This document shows, piece after piece, positions 12,401 to 20,599 of a DNA stretch of 64,000 bases. Numbering within the stretch: the first letter of the stretch is position 1; each line of letters starts with the position of its first letter. Source of the stretch: Branchiostoma floridae. Lineage: Eukaryota > Chordata > Leptocardii > Amphioxiformes > Branchiostomatidae. The notes under the pieces are model-generated. The model was not told the DNA's origin and ran no database searches. It saw only the letters and a list, made by a program, of their open reading frames with translations. The stretch is from positions 8,233,858 to 8,297,857 of the forward strand of contig NC_049987.1 of assembly GCF_000003815.2 (NCBI RefSeq). The letters run 5' to 3'. Both the position numbers and the translations under genes were made by a program.

Positions 12401-12863
12401 TTGTCTGAGAACAACGGGATGATATCTGCAAACAGAAAACAATTTATCGCTATAGGTGAAAAAAAGTGATTCGGTCACAATTGGTAAAAGCGGTTTTCCC
12501 GGCATTTCAATGGCTGTTGTGGCACCTTCAGGCCATAGTGGCCCAATTGGTCACCATGTGGCTACCAGGCTATGTTTTGAGTTAAAATCAAGCCGGGACT
12601 TGGTGAAAAATAGACGCGATGACCTACCCGTAAAAACACTGGGAGGTACCCCTGAGGTATCCGACAGTCCACAGGGCCAAATATGTGTTGCAGGGCTGTT
12701 CTAAGCATTGTGTTGCAGGGCTGTTCTAATCTTTCATTGTCATTGTTGACATGTATTTTACATGTATATTACGATGCATATTTGTAACATAAATGTAACT
12801 TACTTCCACAAGTCCGATGGAATACGTTGTACACTTCATCATTTGGACAAGGCACGCTGTCAC
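3158..12863 (-). CDS. vwde: VWDE-like protein: vWD, EGF repeats, SEA domain, transmembrane tail (5'-partial gene, 23 exons)
   Basis: The spliced minus-strand model joins 23 exons, with every junction GT-AG and every phase consistent: 12863-12804, 12425-12145, 12000-11911, 11446-11078, 10884-10805, 10635-10554, 10376-10176, 9907-9696, 9538-9067, 8949-8575, 8436-8179, 8056-7942, 7818-7207, 7025-6909, 6690-6568, 6212-6099, 5937-5821, 5532-5419, 5210-5181, 4991-4857, 4668-4541, 4009-3784, 3441-3158. Domain order is: beta-rich N-terminal region, vWD ([13 protein letters not shown] to GLCGTFDGN), basic furin-like site RRRKRD, EGF-like, cysteine modules, cadherin-like, EGF repeats, SEA, one membrane helix and a tail of about 60 residues. 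The order from vWD through the cadherin-like segment matches vertebrate VWDE as I know it. Vertebrate VWDE is usually described as secreted, so the SEA-membrane end is notable. No signal peptide exon was found, so the 5' end is incomplete. Confidence 0.85.
3784..4009 (-). CDS. vwde: VWDE-like exon 22: SEA domain, second half with GSVIV
   Basis: Encodes [24 protein letters not shown] at this place matches the GSVVV self-cleavage motif of SEA domains such as that of MUC1. The rest leads to the juxtamembrane region. Confidence 0.85.
4439..4461. repeat. GAAC tetranucleotide microsatellite
   Basis: A short tandem run of GAAC/ACGA units in an intron of the VWDE-like gene. Confidence 0.85.
4541..4668 (-). 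CDS. vwde: VWDE-like exon 21: SEA domain, first half
   Basis: Encodes [20 protein letters not shown] to RTSSVVKDA, the first strand and helix of a SEA fold. It changes phase from 1 to 0, matching the next exon. Confidence 0.82.
4857..4991 (-). CDS. vwde: VWDE-like exon 20: EGF repeat
   Basis: Encodes [20 protein letters not shown] then [18 protein letters not shown], the last EGF repeat before the SEA domain. Phase 1-1. Confidence 0.9.
5181..5210 (-). CDS. vwde: VWDE-like exon 19: 30-nt linker microexon
   Basis: A 30-nt exon with acceptor ctttcag and donor gtatgt, phase 1-1. It adds ten residues ([10 protein letters not shown]) between two EGF repeats, rich in Pro, Ser and Thr. Because it is symmetric it could be skipped without frame loss. 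Confidence 0.7.
5419..5532 (-). CDS. vwde: VWDE-like exon 18: EGF repeat
   Basis: [20 protein letters not shown] then [17 protein letters not shown] calcium-binding EGF, phase 1-1. Confidence 0.92.
5821..5937 (-). CDS. vwde: VWDE-like exon 17: shortened EGF repeat
   Basis: [20 protein letters not shown] then [10 protein letters not shown]. The loop between the third and fifth cysteines is unusually short (NNTPGCSC), so this EGF is atypical but in phase. Confidence 0.88.
6099..6212 (-). CDS. vwde: VWDE-like exon 16: EGF repeat
   Basis: [20 protein letters not shown] is a canonical calcium-binding EGF start. The exon ends GWVGAHCEE. Phase 1-1. Confidence 0.92.
6568..6690 (-). CDS. vwde: VWDE-like exon 15: EGF repeat
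   Basis: A phase 1-1 exon beginning DVDECSLD, with six cysteines and the pattern [21 protein letters not shown] calcium-binding EGF. Confidence 0.9.
6909..7025 (-). CDS. vwde: VWDE-like exon 14: EGF repeat
   Basis: A phase 1-1 exon starting with the calcium-binding EGF signature D-I-D-E-C and containing [16 protein letters not shown]. Confidence 0.92.
7207..7818 (-). CDS. vwde: VWDE-like exon 13: cadherin-like segment plus three EGF repeats
   Basis: A 612-nt exon. The first part ([15 protein letters not shown] to GQLDWTADD) is a dystroglycan/cadherin-like beta sandwich. Three EGF repeats follow: [20 protein letters not shown] and [12 protein letters not shown]. Fusion of several EGFs in one exon contrasts with the one-EGF exons downstream. 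Confidence 0.92.
7942..8056 (-). CDS. vwde: VWDE-like exon 12
   Basis: Encodes [20 protein letters not shown] and then [13 protein letters not shown], the second half of the cysteine module begun in the exon above. It changes phase from 0 to 1, setting the 1-1 phase of all downstream EGF exons. Confidence 0.87.
8179..8436 (-). CDS. vwde: VWDE-like exon 11
   Basis: An 86-codon phase 0-0 exon ending [20 protein letters not shown]. The VYDS-C-x-x-C-x(4)-C pattern is a family hallmark and runs directly into the next exon. Confidence 0.87.
8478..8511. repeat. 34-bp perfect palindrome in VWDE-like intron
   Basis: TAGCCTGGAATCCAGCC is followed at once by its exact reverse complement, with no loop. 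It sits in the short intron between the exons at 8575 and 8436 and can form a cruciform or RNA hairpin. It has no terminal features of a known transposon. Confidence 0.95.
8575..8949 (-). CDS. vwde: VWDE-like exon 10: EGF-like plus cysteine module
   Basis: A 125-codon phase 0-0 exon. It carries an EGF-like unit ([18 protein letters not shown]) and a following module with [15 protein letters not shown] and LTCRVTQVQ, both in the order seen in VWDE. Confidence 0.88.
9067..9538 (-). CDS. vwde: VWDE-like exon 9: post-vWD region with furin-like site
   Basis: Encodes a cysteine segment ([12 protein letters not shown]), then [11 protein letters not shown], a strong R-x-K/R-R proprotein convertase site, then an acidic linker. 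The end, [18 protein letters not shown] followed by GVDFCMADV, is a conserved block that follows vWD in this family. Cleavage would split the protein between the vWD domain and the rest unless disulphides hold it together. Confidence 0.88.
9696..9907 (-). CDS. vwde: VWDE-like exon 8: end of vWD domain
   Basis: Contains [19 protein letters not shown], the GLCG motif and Ca-site loop typical of vWD domains. The upstream strand VTLRVHAPG also fits the fold. Confidence 0.92.
9945..10085 (-). mobile_element. tRNA-derived SINE, copy 1 of family A
   Basis: On the minus strand there is an A-box-like TTAGCGCGTTAGG (9986-9998) and a B-box-like GGGTTCGAATTC (9956-9965 region), as in RNA polymerase III promoters. 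The adjoining sequence TGGTCAGTTTGGC and CCACTGTTACAA is shared with the element at 55490-55620. It is inserted in an intron of the VWDE-like gene. It is not a functional tRNA, since no full cloverleaf is visible. Confidence 0.65.
10176..10376 (-). CDS. vwde: VWDE-like exon 7: vWD domain
   Basis: A 67-codon phase 0-0 exon containing [19 protein letters not shown] and ending GRYIR. It supplies the middle cysteines of the vWD domain. Confidence 0.88.
10554..10635 (-). CDS. vwde: VWDE-like exon 6: vWD domain
   Basis: Encodes the strand [16 protein letters not shown], equivalent to the G-x-F-VLY strand that follows GDPH-TFD in vWD domains. Borders are cag|GAATTGG and GAA|gtaagt. Confidence 0.88.
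10805..10884 (-). CDS. vwde: VWDE-like exon 5: start of vWD domain
   Basis: Encodes [19 protein letters not shown]. The C-x-x-x-GDPH-x-x-TFD signature marks the calcium-binding start of a von Willebrand factor type D domain. Confidence 0.9.
11078..11446 (-). CDS. vwde: VWDE-like exon 4
   Basis: A 123-codon phase 0-0 exon from [18 protein letters not shown] to GYTPQFNIQ. It carries three cysteines and a run of beta strands. It lies just upstream of the vWD domain, as in VWDE. Confidence 0.85.
11911..12000 (-). CDS. vwde: VWDE-like exon 3
   Basis: A 90-nt phase 0-0 exon reading VSCQVRSYW and ending SYWAGIE. The acceptor at 12001-12002 (cccgccaag) is preferred over the nearer AG at 11988-11989, because only the former preserves the frame. 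Confidence 0.75.
12145..12425 (-). CDS. vwde: VWDE-like exon 2: N-terminal Ig-like/beta-rich region
   Basis: Encodes the block that begins [20 protein letters not shown] and ends WPSKMGKA. The PVL-PPE and VTFTC pattern corresponds to the segment upstream of the vWD domain in VWDE proteins. It ends at phase 0 with donor gtaagt. Confidence 0.75.
12804..12863 (-). CDS. vwde: VWDE-like exon 1 of model (tentative)
   Basis: A 60-nt candidate exon with acceptor ttcacag and donor gtaagt. It reads [19 protein letters not shown] and is in phase with the next exon (1 nt carried over). CPNDEVYN resembles a trypsin-inhibitor-like start, but the fragment is too short to classify. It needs a further upstream exon, which I cannot see. 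Confidence 0.4.
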
Positions 12864-13059
12864 CTGTGAAAAACGGACAAAAAGTCTTCTGCTACTAATA
12901 ATCTATGTGCTGATTGGAATCAGTGCAGTTCAATCAAACGACTTACGTATTGTACGACTACTATCTATTGTCACAATAAATAATCATTACAGAACGCGGT
13001 GTTTATTTTGATGGTTTACTTTTGAGTTGTAGTATTGAAAATCACATTTCTCAATCTTG

Positions 13060-15267
13060 TCCAAAGCATAAGCACCCGATTTGAAAATGGTTTGCAGATT
13101 GCAACTCTGTACCGAGCTACCCTTTCAATGATAGTTTGACCGACTAGAATACATTCTTAGCCATATTGCATCTAAGCACTACCCTAACCCTAACCCTAAC
13201 CTTAACCCTAACCCTAACCATAGCGATTAGTGCTTAAGTCATATCTCGGGAAGTAAGCACCCGATTTTGAAACGGTTTGCAGATTATAACTCTGTACCAA
13301 GATCCCTTTTGAATGATACCAAGTTTGACCGACTAGAATACACTCTTAGCCATATTGCATCTAAGCACTACCCTAACCCTAACTTTAACCCTAACCCTAA
13401 CCCTACAGGTTAGTGCTTAAGTCATATCTCGGGAAGTAAGCACCCGACTTTGAAACGGTTTGCAGATTGCAACTCTATACCAAGATACCTTTTGAATGAT
13501 ACCAAGTTTGACTGACTAGAATACACTCTTAGCTATATTGCATGTAAGCACTACCCTAACCCTAACCTTAACACTAGCCCTAACCATAGCGGTTAGTGCT
13601 TGAGTCATATCTCGGGAAGTAAGCACCCGATTTTGAAACGGTTGGCAGATTACAACTCTGTACCAAGATCCCTTTTGAATGATACCAAGTTTGACCGACT
13701 AGAATACATTCTTAGCCATATTGCATCTAAGCACTACCCTAACCCTAACCCTAACCCTAACCCTAACCCTAACCTTAACCATAACCCTAACCCTAGCGGT
13801 TAGTGCTTAAGTCATATCTCGGGAAGTAAGCACCCGATTTTGAAACGGTTTGCAGATTGCAACTCTATACCAAGATCCCTTTTGAATGATACCAAGTTTG
13901 ACCGACTAGAATACACTCTTAGCCATATTGCATCTAAGCACTACCCTAACCCTAACCTTAACCCTAACACTAACCCTAACCCTAACCCTAACCTTAACCC
14001 TAACCCTAACCCTAGCGGTTAGTGCTTAAGTCATATCTCGGGAAGTAAGCACCCGATTTTGAAACGGTTTGCAGATTACAACTCTGTACAAAGATCCCTT
14101 TTGAATGATACCAAGTTTGACCGACTAGAATACACTCTTAGCCATATTGCATCTAAGCACTACCCTAACCCTAACCTAAACCCTAACCCTAACCCTAGCG
14201 GTTAGTGCTTAAGTCATATCTCGGGAAGTAAGCACCCGATTTTGAAACGGTTTGCAGATTGCAACTCTGTACCAAGTTCCCTTTTGAATGATACCAAGTT
14301 TGACCGACTAGAATACCCTCTTAGCCATATTGCATCTAAGCACTACCCTAACCCTAACCCTAACCCTAACCCTAACCCTAACCCTAACCATAACCCTAAC
14401 CCTAACCCTAACCCTAACCCTAACCCTAACCCTAACCCAAACCCTAGCGGTTAGTGCTTAAGTCATATCTCGGGAAGTTAGCACCCGATTTTGAAACGGT
14501 TTGCAGATTATAACTCTGTACCAAGATCCCTTTTGAATGATACCAAGTTTGACCGACTAGAATACACTCTTAGCCATATTGCATCTAAGCACTACCCTTA
14601 CCCTAACCTTAACCCTAACCCTAACCCTAGCGGTTAGTACTAGTCATGTCTCGGGAAGTAAGCACCCGATTTTGAAGCGGTTTGCATTTTACAACTCTGT
14701 ACCAAGATCCCTAATCAATGATACCAAGTTTGACCGACTAGAATACACTCTTAGCCATATTGCATCTAAGCACTACCCAAACCCTAACCCTAACCCTAGC
14801 GGTTTAGTGCTTAAGTCATATCTCGGGAAGTAGGCACCCGATTTTGAAACGGTTTGCAGAATACAACTCTGTACCAAGATCCCTTTTCAATGATACCAAG
14901 TTTGCCCGACTAGAATACACTCTTAGCCATAATGCATCTGAGCACTACCCTAACCCTAACCTTAACCCTAACCCTAACCCTAACCCTAACCCTAACCCTA
15001 ACCCTAACCCTAACCCTAACCCTAACCCTAACCCTAACCCTAACCCTAACCCTAACCCTAACCCTAACCCTAACCCTAGCGGTTAGTGCTTAAGTCATAT
15101 CTCGGGAAGTAAGCACCCGATTTTAAAACGGTTTGCAGATTACAACTCTGTACCAAGATCCCTTTTCAATGATACCAAGTTAGACCGACTAGAATACAGT
15201 CTTAGCCATATTGCATCTAAGCACTACCCTAGCCCTAACCTAAACCCTAACCCTAACCCTAGCGGTT
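13060..15267. repeat. satellite, subfamily A, with embedded CCCTAA telomere-like runs
   Basis: Tandem units, each with a conserved core of roughly 150 bp (containing GTAAGCACCCGATTTTGAAA and TTTGACCGACTAGAATACAC) followed by a variable run of CCCTAA. The distances between successive GTAAGCACCC landmarks are 183, 183, 207, 219, 183, 249, 181, 172 and 279, so most steps differ by multiples of 6, the telomere unit. The telomere run lies between TAAGCACTA and TTAGTGCTTA, which are inverted copies. The longest run is at about 14946-15078. The array is cut by the N run. Confidence 0.95.
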
Positions 15268-16156
15268 NNNNNNNNNNNNNNNNNNNNNNNNNNNNNNNNN
15301 NNNNNNNNNNNNNNNNNNNNNNNNNNNNNNNNNNNNNNNNNNNNNNNNNNNNNNNNNNNNNNNNNNNNNNNNNNNNNNNNNNNNNNNNNNNNNNNNNNNN
15401 NNNNNNNNNNNNNNNNNNNNNNNNNNNNNNNNNNNNNNNNNNNNNNNNNNNNNNNNNNNNNNNNNNNNNNNNNNNNNNNNNNNNNNNNNNNNNNNNNNNN
15501 NNNNNNNNNNNNNNNNNNNNNNNNNNNNNNNNNNNNNNNNNNNNNNNNNNNNNNNNNNNNNNNNNNNNNNNNNNNNNNNNNNNNNNNNNNNNNNNNNNNN
15601 NNNNNNNNNNNNNNNNNNNNNNNNNNNNNNNNNNNNNNNNNNNNNNNNNNNNNNNNNNNNNNNNNNNNNNNNNNNNNNNNNNNNNNNNNNNNNNNNNNNN
15701 NNNNNNNNNNNNNNNNNNNNNNNNNNNNNNNNNNNNNNNNNNNNNNNNNNNNNNNNNNNNNNNNNNNNNNNNNNNNNNNNNNNNNNNNNNNNNNNNNNNN
15801 NNNNNNNNNNNNNNNNNNNNNNNNNNNNNNNNNNNNNNNNNNNNNNNNNNNNNNNNNNNNNNNNNNNNNNNNNNNNNNNNNNNNNNNNNNNNNNNNNNNN
15901 NNNNNNNNNNNNNNNNNNNNNNNNNNNNNNNNNNNNNNNNNNNNNNNNNNNNNNNNNNNNNNNNNNNNNNNNNNNNNNNNNNNNNNNNNNNNNNNNNNNN
16001 NNNNNNNNNNNNNNNNNNNNNNNNNNNNNNNNNNNNNNNNNNNNNNNNNNNNNNNNNNNNNNNNNNNNNNNNNNNNNNNNNNNNNNNNNNNNNNNNNNNN
16101 NNNNNNNNNNNNNNNNNNNNNNNNNNNNNNNNNNNNNNNNNNNNNNNNNNNNNNNN
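15268..16156. other. assembly gap (889 N) inside satellite
   Basis: A sized gap of 889 N within the telomere-like satellite. The two flanks belong to different subfamilies, so the switch between them is hidden here. Confidence 0.99.
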
Positions 16157-17640
16157 CAGATACCTTTTCAATGATAGCAAGTTTGACCGACTAGAATACA
16201 CTCTTAGCAATATTGCATCTAAGCACTACCCTAACCCTAACCCTAATCTTAACCCTAACCCTAACCCTAGCGGTTAGTGTTTAAGTCATATCTCGGGAAG
16301 TAAGCACCCAATTTCAAAACGGTTTGCAGATTACAACTCTGTACCAAGATACCTTTTCAATGATAGCAAGTTTGACCGACTAGAATACACTCTTAGCAAT
16401 ATTGCATCTAAGCACTACCCTAACCCTAACCTTAACCCTAAACCTAGCGGTTAGTGTTTAAGTCATATCTCGGGAAGTAAGCACCCAATTTCAAAACGGT
16501 TTGCAGATTACAACTCTGTACCAAGATACCTTTTCATTGATAGCAAGTTTGACCGACTAGAATACACTCTTAGCAATATTGCATCTAAGCACTACCCTAA
16601 CCCTAACCTTAACCCTAACCCTAACCCTAGCGGTTAGTGTTTAAGTCATATCTCGGGAAGTAAGCACCCAATTTCAAAACGGTTTGCAGATTACAACTCT
16701 GTACCAAGATACCTTTTCAATGATAGCAAGTTTGACCGACTAGAATACACTCTTAGCAATATTGCATCTAAGCACTACCCTAACCCTAACCTTAACCCTA
16801 ACCCTAACCCTAGCGGTTAGTGTTTAAGTCATATCTCAAGAAGTAAGCACCCAATTTCAAAACGGTTTGCAGATTACAACTCTGTACCAAGATACCTTTT
16901 TAATGATAGCAAGTTTGACCGACTAGAATACACTCTTAGCAATATTGCATCTAAGCACTACCCTAAACCTAACCTTAACCCTAACCCTTACCCTAGCGGT
17001 TAGTGTTTAAGTCATATCTCGGGAAGTAAGCACCCAATTTCAAAACGGTTTGCAGATTACAACTCTGTACCAAGATACCTTTTCAATGATAGCAAGTTTG
17101 ACCGACTAGAATACACTCTTAGCAATATTGCATCTAAGCACTACCCTAACCCTAACCTTAATCCTAACCCTAACCCTAGCGGTTAGTGTTTAAGTCATAT
17201 CTCGGGAAGTAAGCACCCAATTTCAAAACGGTTTGCAGATTACAACTCTGTACCAAGATACCTTTTCAATGATAGCAAGTTTGACCGACTAGAATACACT
17301 CTTAGCAATATTGCATCTAAGCACTACCCTAACCCTAACCTTAACCCTAACCCTAGCGGTTAGTGTTTAAGTCATATCTCGAGAAGTAAGCACCCAATTT
17401 CAAAACGGTTTGCAGATTACAACTCTGTACCAAGATAGAGACCTTTCTCTAACGATACCAAGTTTGACCGACTAGAATACACTCTTAGCAATATTGCATC
17501 TAAGCACTACCCTAGCCCTAACCTTAACCCTAACCCTAACCCTAGCGGTTAGTGTTTAAGTCATATCTCGGGAAGCAAGCACCCAACTTCAAAACGGTTG
17601 GCAGATTACAACTCTGTACCAAGATAGAGACCTTTCTCTA
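16157..17640. repeat. satellite, subfamily B, homogeneous 177-189 bp units
   Basis: Eight or so units very close to each other. They differ from subfamily A by shared changes: CACCCAATTTCAAAACGG instead of CACCCGATTTTGAAACGG, GATACC instead of GATCCC, and TAGTGTTTAAG instead of TAGTGCTTAAG. Landmark spacings are 177, 183, 183, 183, 183, 177 and 189. The last one or two units carry a new block, GATAGAGACCTTTCTCTAACG. Homogeneity implies recent spread by unequal exchange. Confidence 0.95.
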
Positions 17641-18080
17641 ACGATACCAAGTTTGACCCACTAGAGTCCGTTCTCAACCTGTTTCTCGAGAAGAAAGCAC
17701 CTTATTTGGAAACGGTTTTCAGATTTCATCTAGTTACTAAGAGACCTTTCCAACGATACCAAATTTGAGTGACTAGAACTTGTTCTTAGCAATATTGCAT
17801 CTAAGCACTACCCTTATCGTAACCCTAACCCTAATTCTAACTTCAAGGGTCAGGGTAGTGCTTAACTCATTTCTCGAGAATAAAGCACCCGATTTGGAAA
17901 CGGTTTTCAGATTACATCTAGTTACCAGGAGACCTTTTCAACGATACCAAGTTTGACCGACTAGATCCCGTTCTTAGCCATGTTGGCTGTAAACAGTACC
18001 CCAACCCCAACCCCAATCCTAACCCTAACCCTAACCCTAACCCTAAACCTAAACCTTATCCTAACCCTAACCCTAACCCG
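17641..18080. repeat. degenerate edge units of the satellite
   Basis: Two older, diverged units with CTCGAGAA in place of CTCGGGAA and GGAAACGGTTTTCAGATT, followed by a decayed CCCTAA/CCCCAA run at about 17998-18079. Decay at the edge and homogeneity inside is the usual pattern of satellites shaped by unequal crossing over. Confidence 0.85.
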
Positions 18081-19430
18081 CACACTTTAAACTATTGACG
18101 CCATTACGTTTGATACTTGGGAATAAAATCATAAATCGAAATGGAGCTTTCCGGACCCCGACATTACTTTGCGGGTAATCCAACAGTTTTCAAGCCTTGT
18201 AGAAAGGTAATAAGGTAATTTCTATTATGCTAGCAGCCAAATGGCTTACTTTCACCTGTCGAAGGGTTTTACTTTGTACCGTATGCAGACTGTACTACAC
18301 ATTCTGTAATTCTAAGACCATGTCCCCTGTGCAAGATTACCTTCCGGCGTAAACCATGTAAATTAGCACAATTGACATATCCACTCAATACATGGGCTTT
18401 TATGTGATCAAGCCAGTGCAAAATTGAACTTAAATAATGTCTCCTGCATGAATGGAGTCTTTCTTATTACACATTTTTGGATGAAAAATGGCCCAAAACA
18501 TCAAAACCAAACATTTTGAAGTAGCTTATGCCAAAAGCGTGAATACCGTCCTGTGGGTATATGTCTAAGGCATAAGTCCATCTACCAAGTTTCAGGTCAT
18601 TTGGTTTGAATAATACCTGTATGCACGGGCCAAAACTGTGCGTGTATCGAACTATGGCCAATGGATCGATTACATAAATGTGCAAATCTTTTGAATGATT
18701 TGTCCTAAAATGCAAGCACGGAATTCTGCTAAATGAAAGGAAAATAAAAGTATTTTTCTAAAGAAGACCATCGTAAATAATATAGATTGTGCCAATTACA
18801 GCTTCATTTGCATAATCAATCACACAAGAAACAATAAATCTACATAGGTGGGAAATGTTTCTTGGAGGCATGAGTTCACCGAACTATTTTCTTTCTGGGC
18901 CTTTAGGTCTTTGCACTCATATGTCCACGTATGTCGTATACGTGTTGTCCGCCATACTGGATAATGAAAACTTGCAAGTTACATGGGGGTTTCTGTGATT
19001 CTGGATTACTGGATATAAGACTGGATGTTGGCAGCATTATGGAAACAAGGACATAGTAACTACCAGGTGAATCTACGGCTTTGAGCACGCAAACAAAGTC
19101 TACGATTTGCCCTCATTCTTCAACTGGCCCAGATTCGTAACCTAGTCTACCTTCCCAGTGTCTAAATATGTCAGGTAAGGAAGGTGGAAATAGAACCATT
19201 TTGTGGACGAATTATAATAATCAATCCATTTGGGGGACGAATTATAATTTTTTATCATTCTAGTTGTAATTCAACGGTAGCAAATACCGTATAGGTGACA
19301 TCTTCACCTTTATCCACGGGGTAACCTATATTCGATGTTTTAAAACAGAGTATTTTTGGATATCAACTAAAAGGACATTGGTTTAAAATTGCAATATTTA
19401 CCTTTGCCAGAATGGCTAAGGTTATGTTTT
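18081..19430. other. non-coding, no gene recognised
   Basis: AT-rich sequence between the satellite and the dispersed repeats. A minus-strand open frame at 18467-18715 has no recognisable domain. Nothing here looks like the missing 5' exons of the VWDE-like gene. Confidence 0.45.
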
Positions 19431-19434
19431 GGGC

Positions 19435-19740
19435 TTGTGAGTCTGTGTGTGTGTCTGTCTGTTAACAGCATAACTCAATAAGTCTTGGATGGATCCCGAT
19501 AATATTTGGTAGGTGGGTAGGGGAAAACGAAGGTCAAGTTCGATAATGGGCCCCCTAGCGGCTTGCTAAGGTACTGCAGCAGAACCTCAATTTTTGATAT
19601 CTCGTGTTCTGGACATGCTGTGATCATGATTTTTGAGTGGTAGATAGCCCTCGAGGCAGAGAGTAAGTGCTGTGAGTTTGGGCCCCCTAGCGGCTTTTTT
19701 GGAACTGCAGGCGCCGGTTTCCTTTCAAACTTTGGATGAG
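19435..19740. repeat. dispersed repeat, copy 1
   Basis: Contains AGCATAACT, TGGATGGAT, AAAACGAAGGTCAAG and GGTACTGCAGCAGAAC in an order that recurs at 43060-43260 in a PRDM12 intron. A TGTGTGTGTG run precedes it. No coding capacity is visible. Confidence 0.7.
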
Positions 19741-19749
19741 AATAACTCT

Positions 19750-20480
19750 ACAATGTGTTGACGGATCGTCATGATTTTTGGTATGTAGATAGAATGAGTG
19801 ATGACTTACATAATGAAATACTAATTATGCAAATCAGCAGCTAATTTGCATAATTAATGAGGAAAAATTATAAATCCGCTACATTCCATGATAGGACTTT
19901 CAAACTTGTCACATATGTAGCTGGGAAGGAGAGAAATGTCGACAGATATCAATTATGCAAATGATGACCTCATTTGCATAATTAATGAGAAAATATGAAC
20001 ATGTTGACGGATCATCATGTTTTTTTGTATGTAGGTAGCGTAAGTGAAGACCTACATAATGAGATAACAATTATGCAAATCAACAGCTAATTTGCATAAT
20101 TAATGAGGATATTTTATAAATTCACTACATTCCATGATAGGGCTTTAAAACTTGTCACATATGTAGCTGAGAAAGAGAGAAACGTCAATACATATTTATC
20201 ATGCAAATGATGATCTCATTTGCATAATTAATGAGAAAATATTAACGTGTTGACGGATCGTCATGATTTTCGGCATGTAGATAGCCTAAATGAAGACTTA
20301 TATAATGTGATACTTATTATGCAAGTTAACAGCTAATTTGCATAATTGATTAGGGAAAGTTCATAAATCCACTGCATTCCATTATAGTACTTTCATCAAA
20401 GTTGTCACATATGTAACTGAGAAAGAGGGAAGAGAGTAAGAGGTGTATTTAAAGACTTTGAAAGAGAATAAGTCAAGAAT
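19750..20480. repeat. tandem repeat of about 246 bp with palindromic octamer sites
   Basis: The landmark GTTGACGGATC recurs at about 19757, 20003 and 20249, then decays near 20484. Each unit carries two inverted pairs of the form ATTATGCAAAT - short spacer - ATTTGCATAAT. ATGCAAAT is the POU-domain octamer. The repeat directly follows the dispersed element at 19435-19740 and may be its 3' part. Confidence 0.85.
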
Positions 20481-20599
20481 GGATCAAAGGATCATCATGA
20501 TTTTTGGTATGCTGATAGCTTAAGTAATGCTTGATACAATTTGATATCAATTAATTGTAAATTGGGATCTAATTTGCATAATAAATGCCGAAATTTTAT

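Noticed and set aside
13600-15086. Several plus-strand open frames of 60-84 codons with runs of Pro-Asn
   Set aside because: They are translations of the satellite. The typical unit of 183 bp is a multiple of three, so the same frame recurs, and Pro-Asn is the CCCTAA run.
15224-16210. 328-codon minus-strand frame
   Set aside because: It consists almost entirely of N from the assembly gap.
13060-17640. CRISPR array
   Set aside because: Repeats are too long, there are no unique spacers, and the genome is eukaryotic.
13060-18080. True chromosome end
   Set aside because: Telomere-like runs are short, broken by a satellite core and followed by unique sequence and genes on both sides, so this is interstitial.
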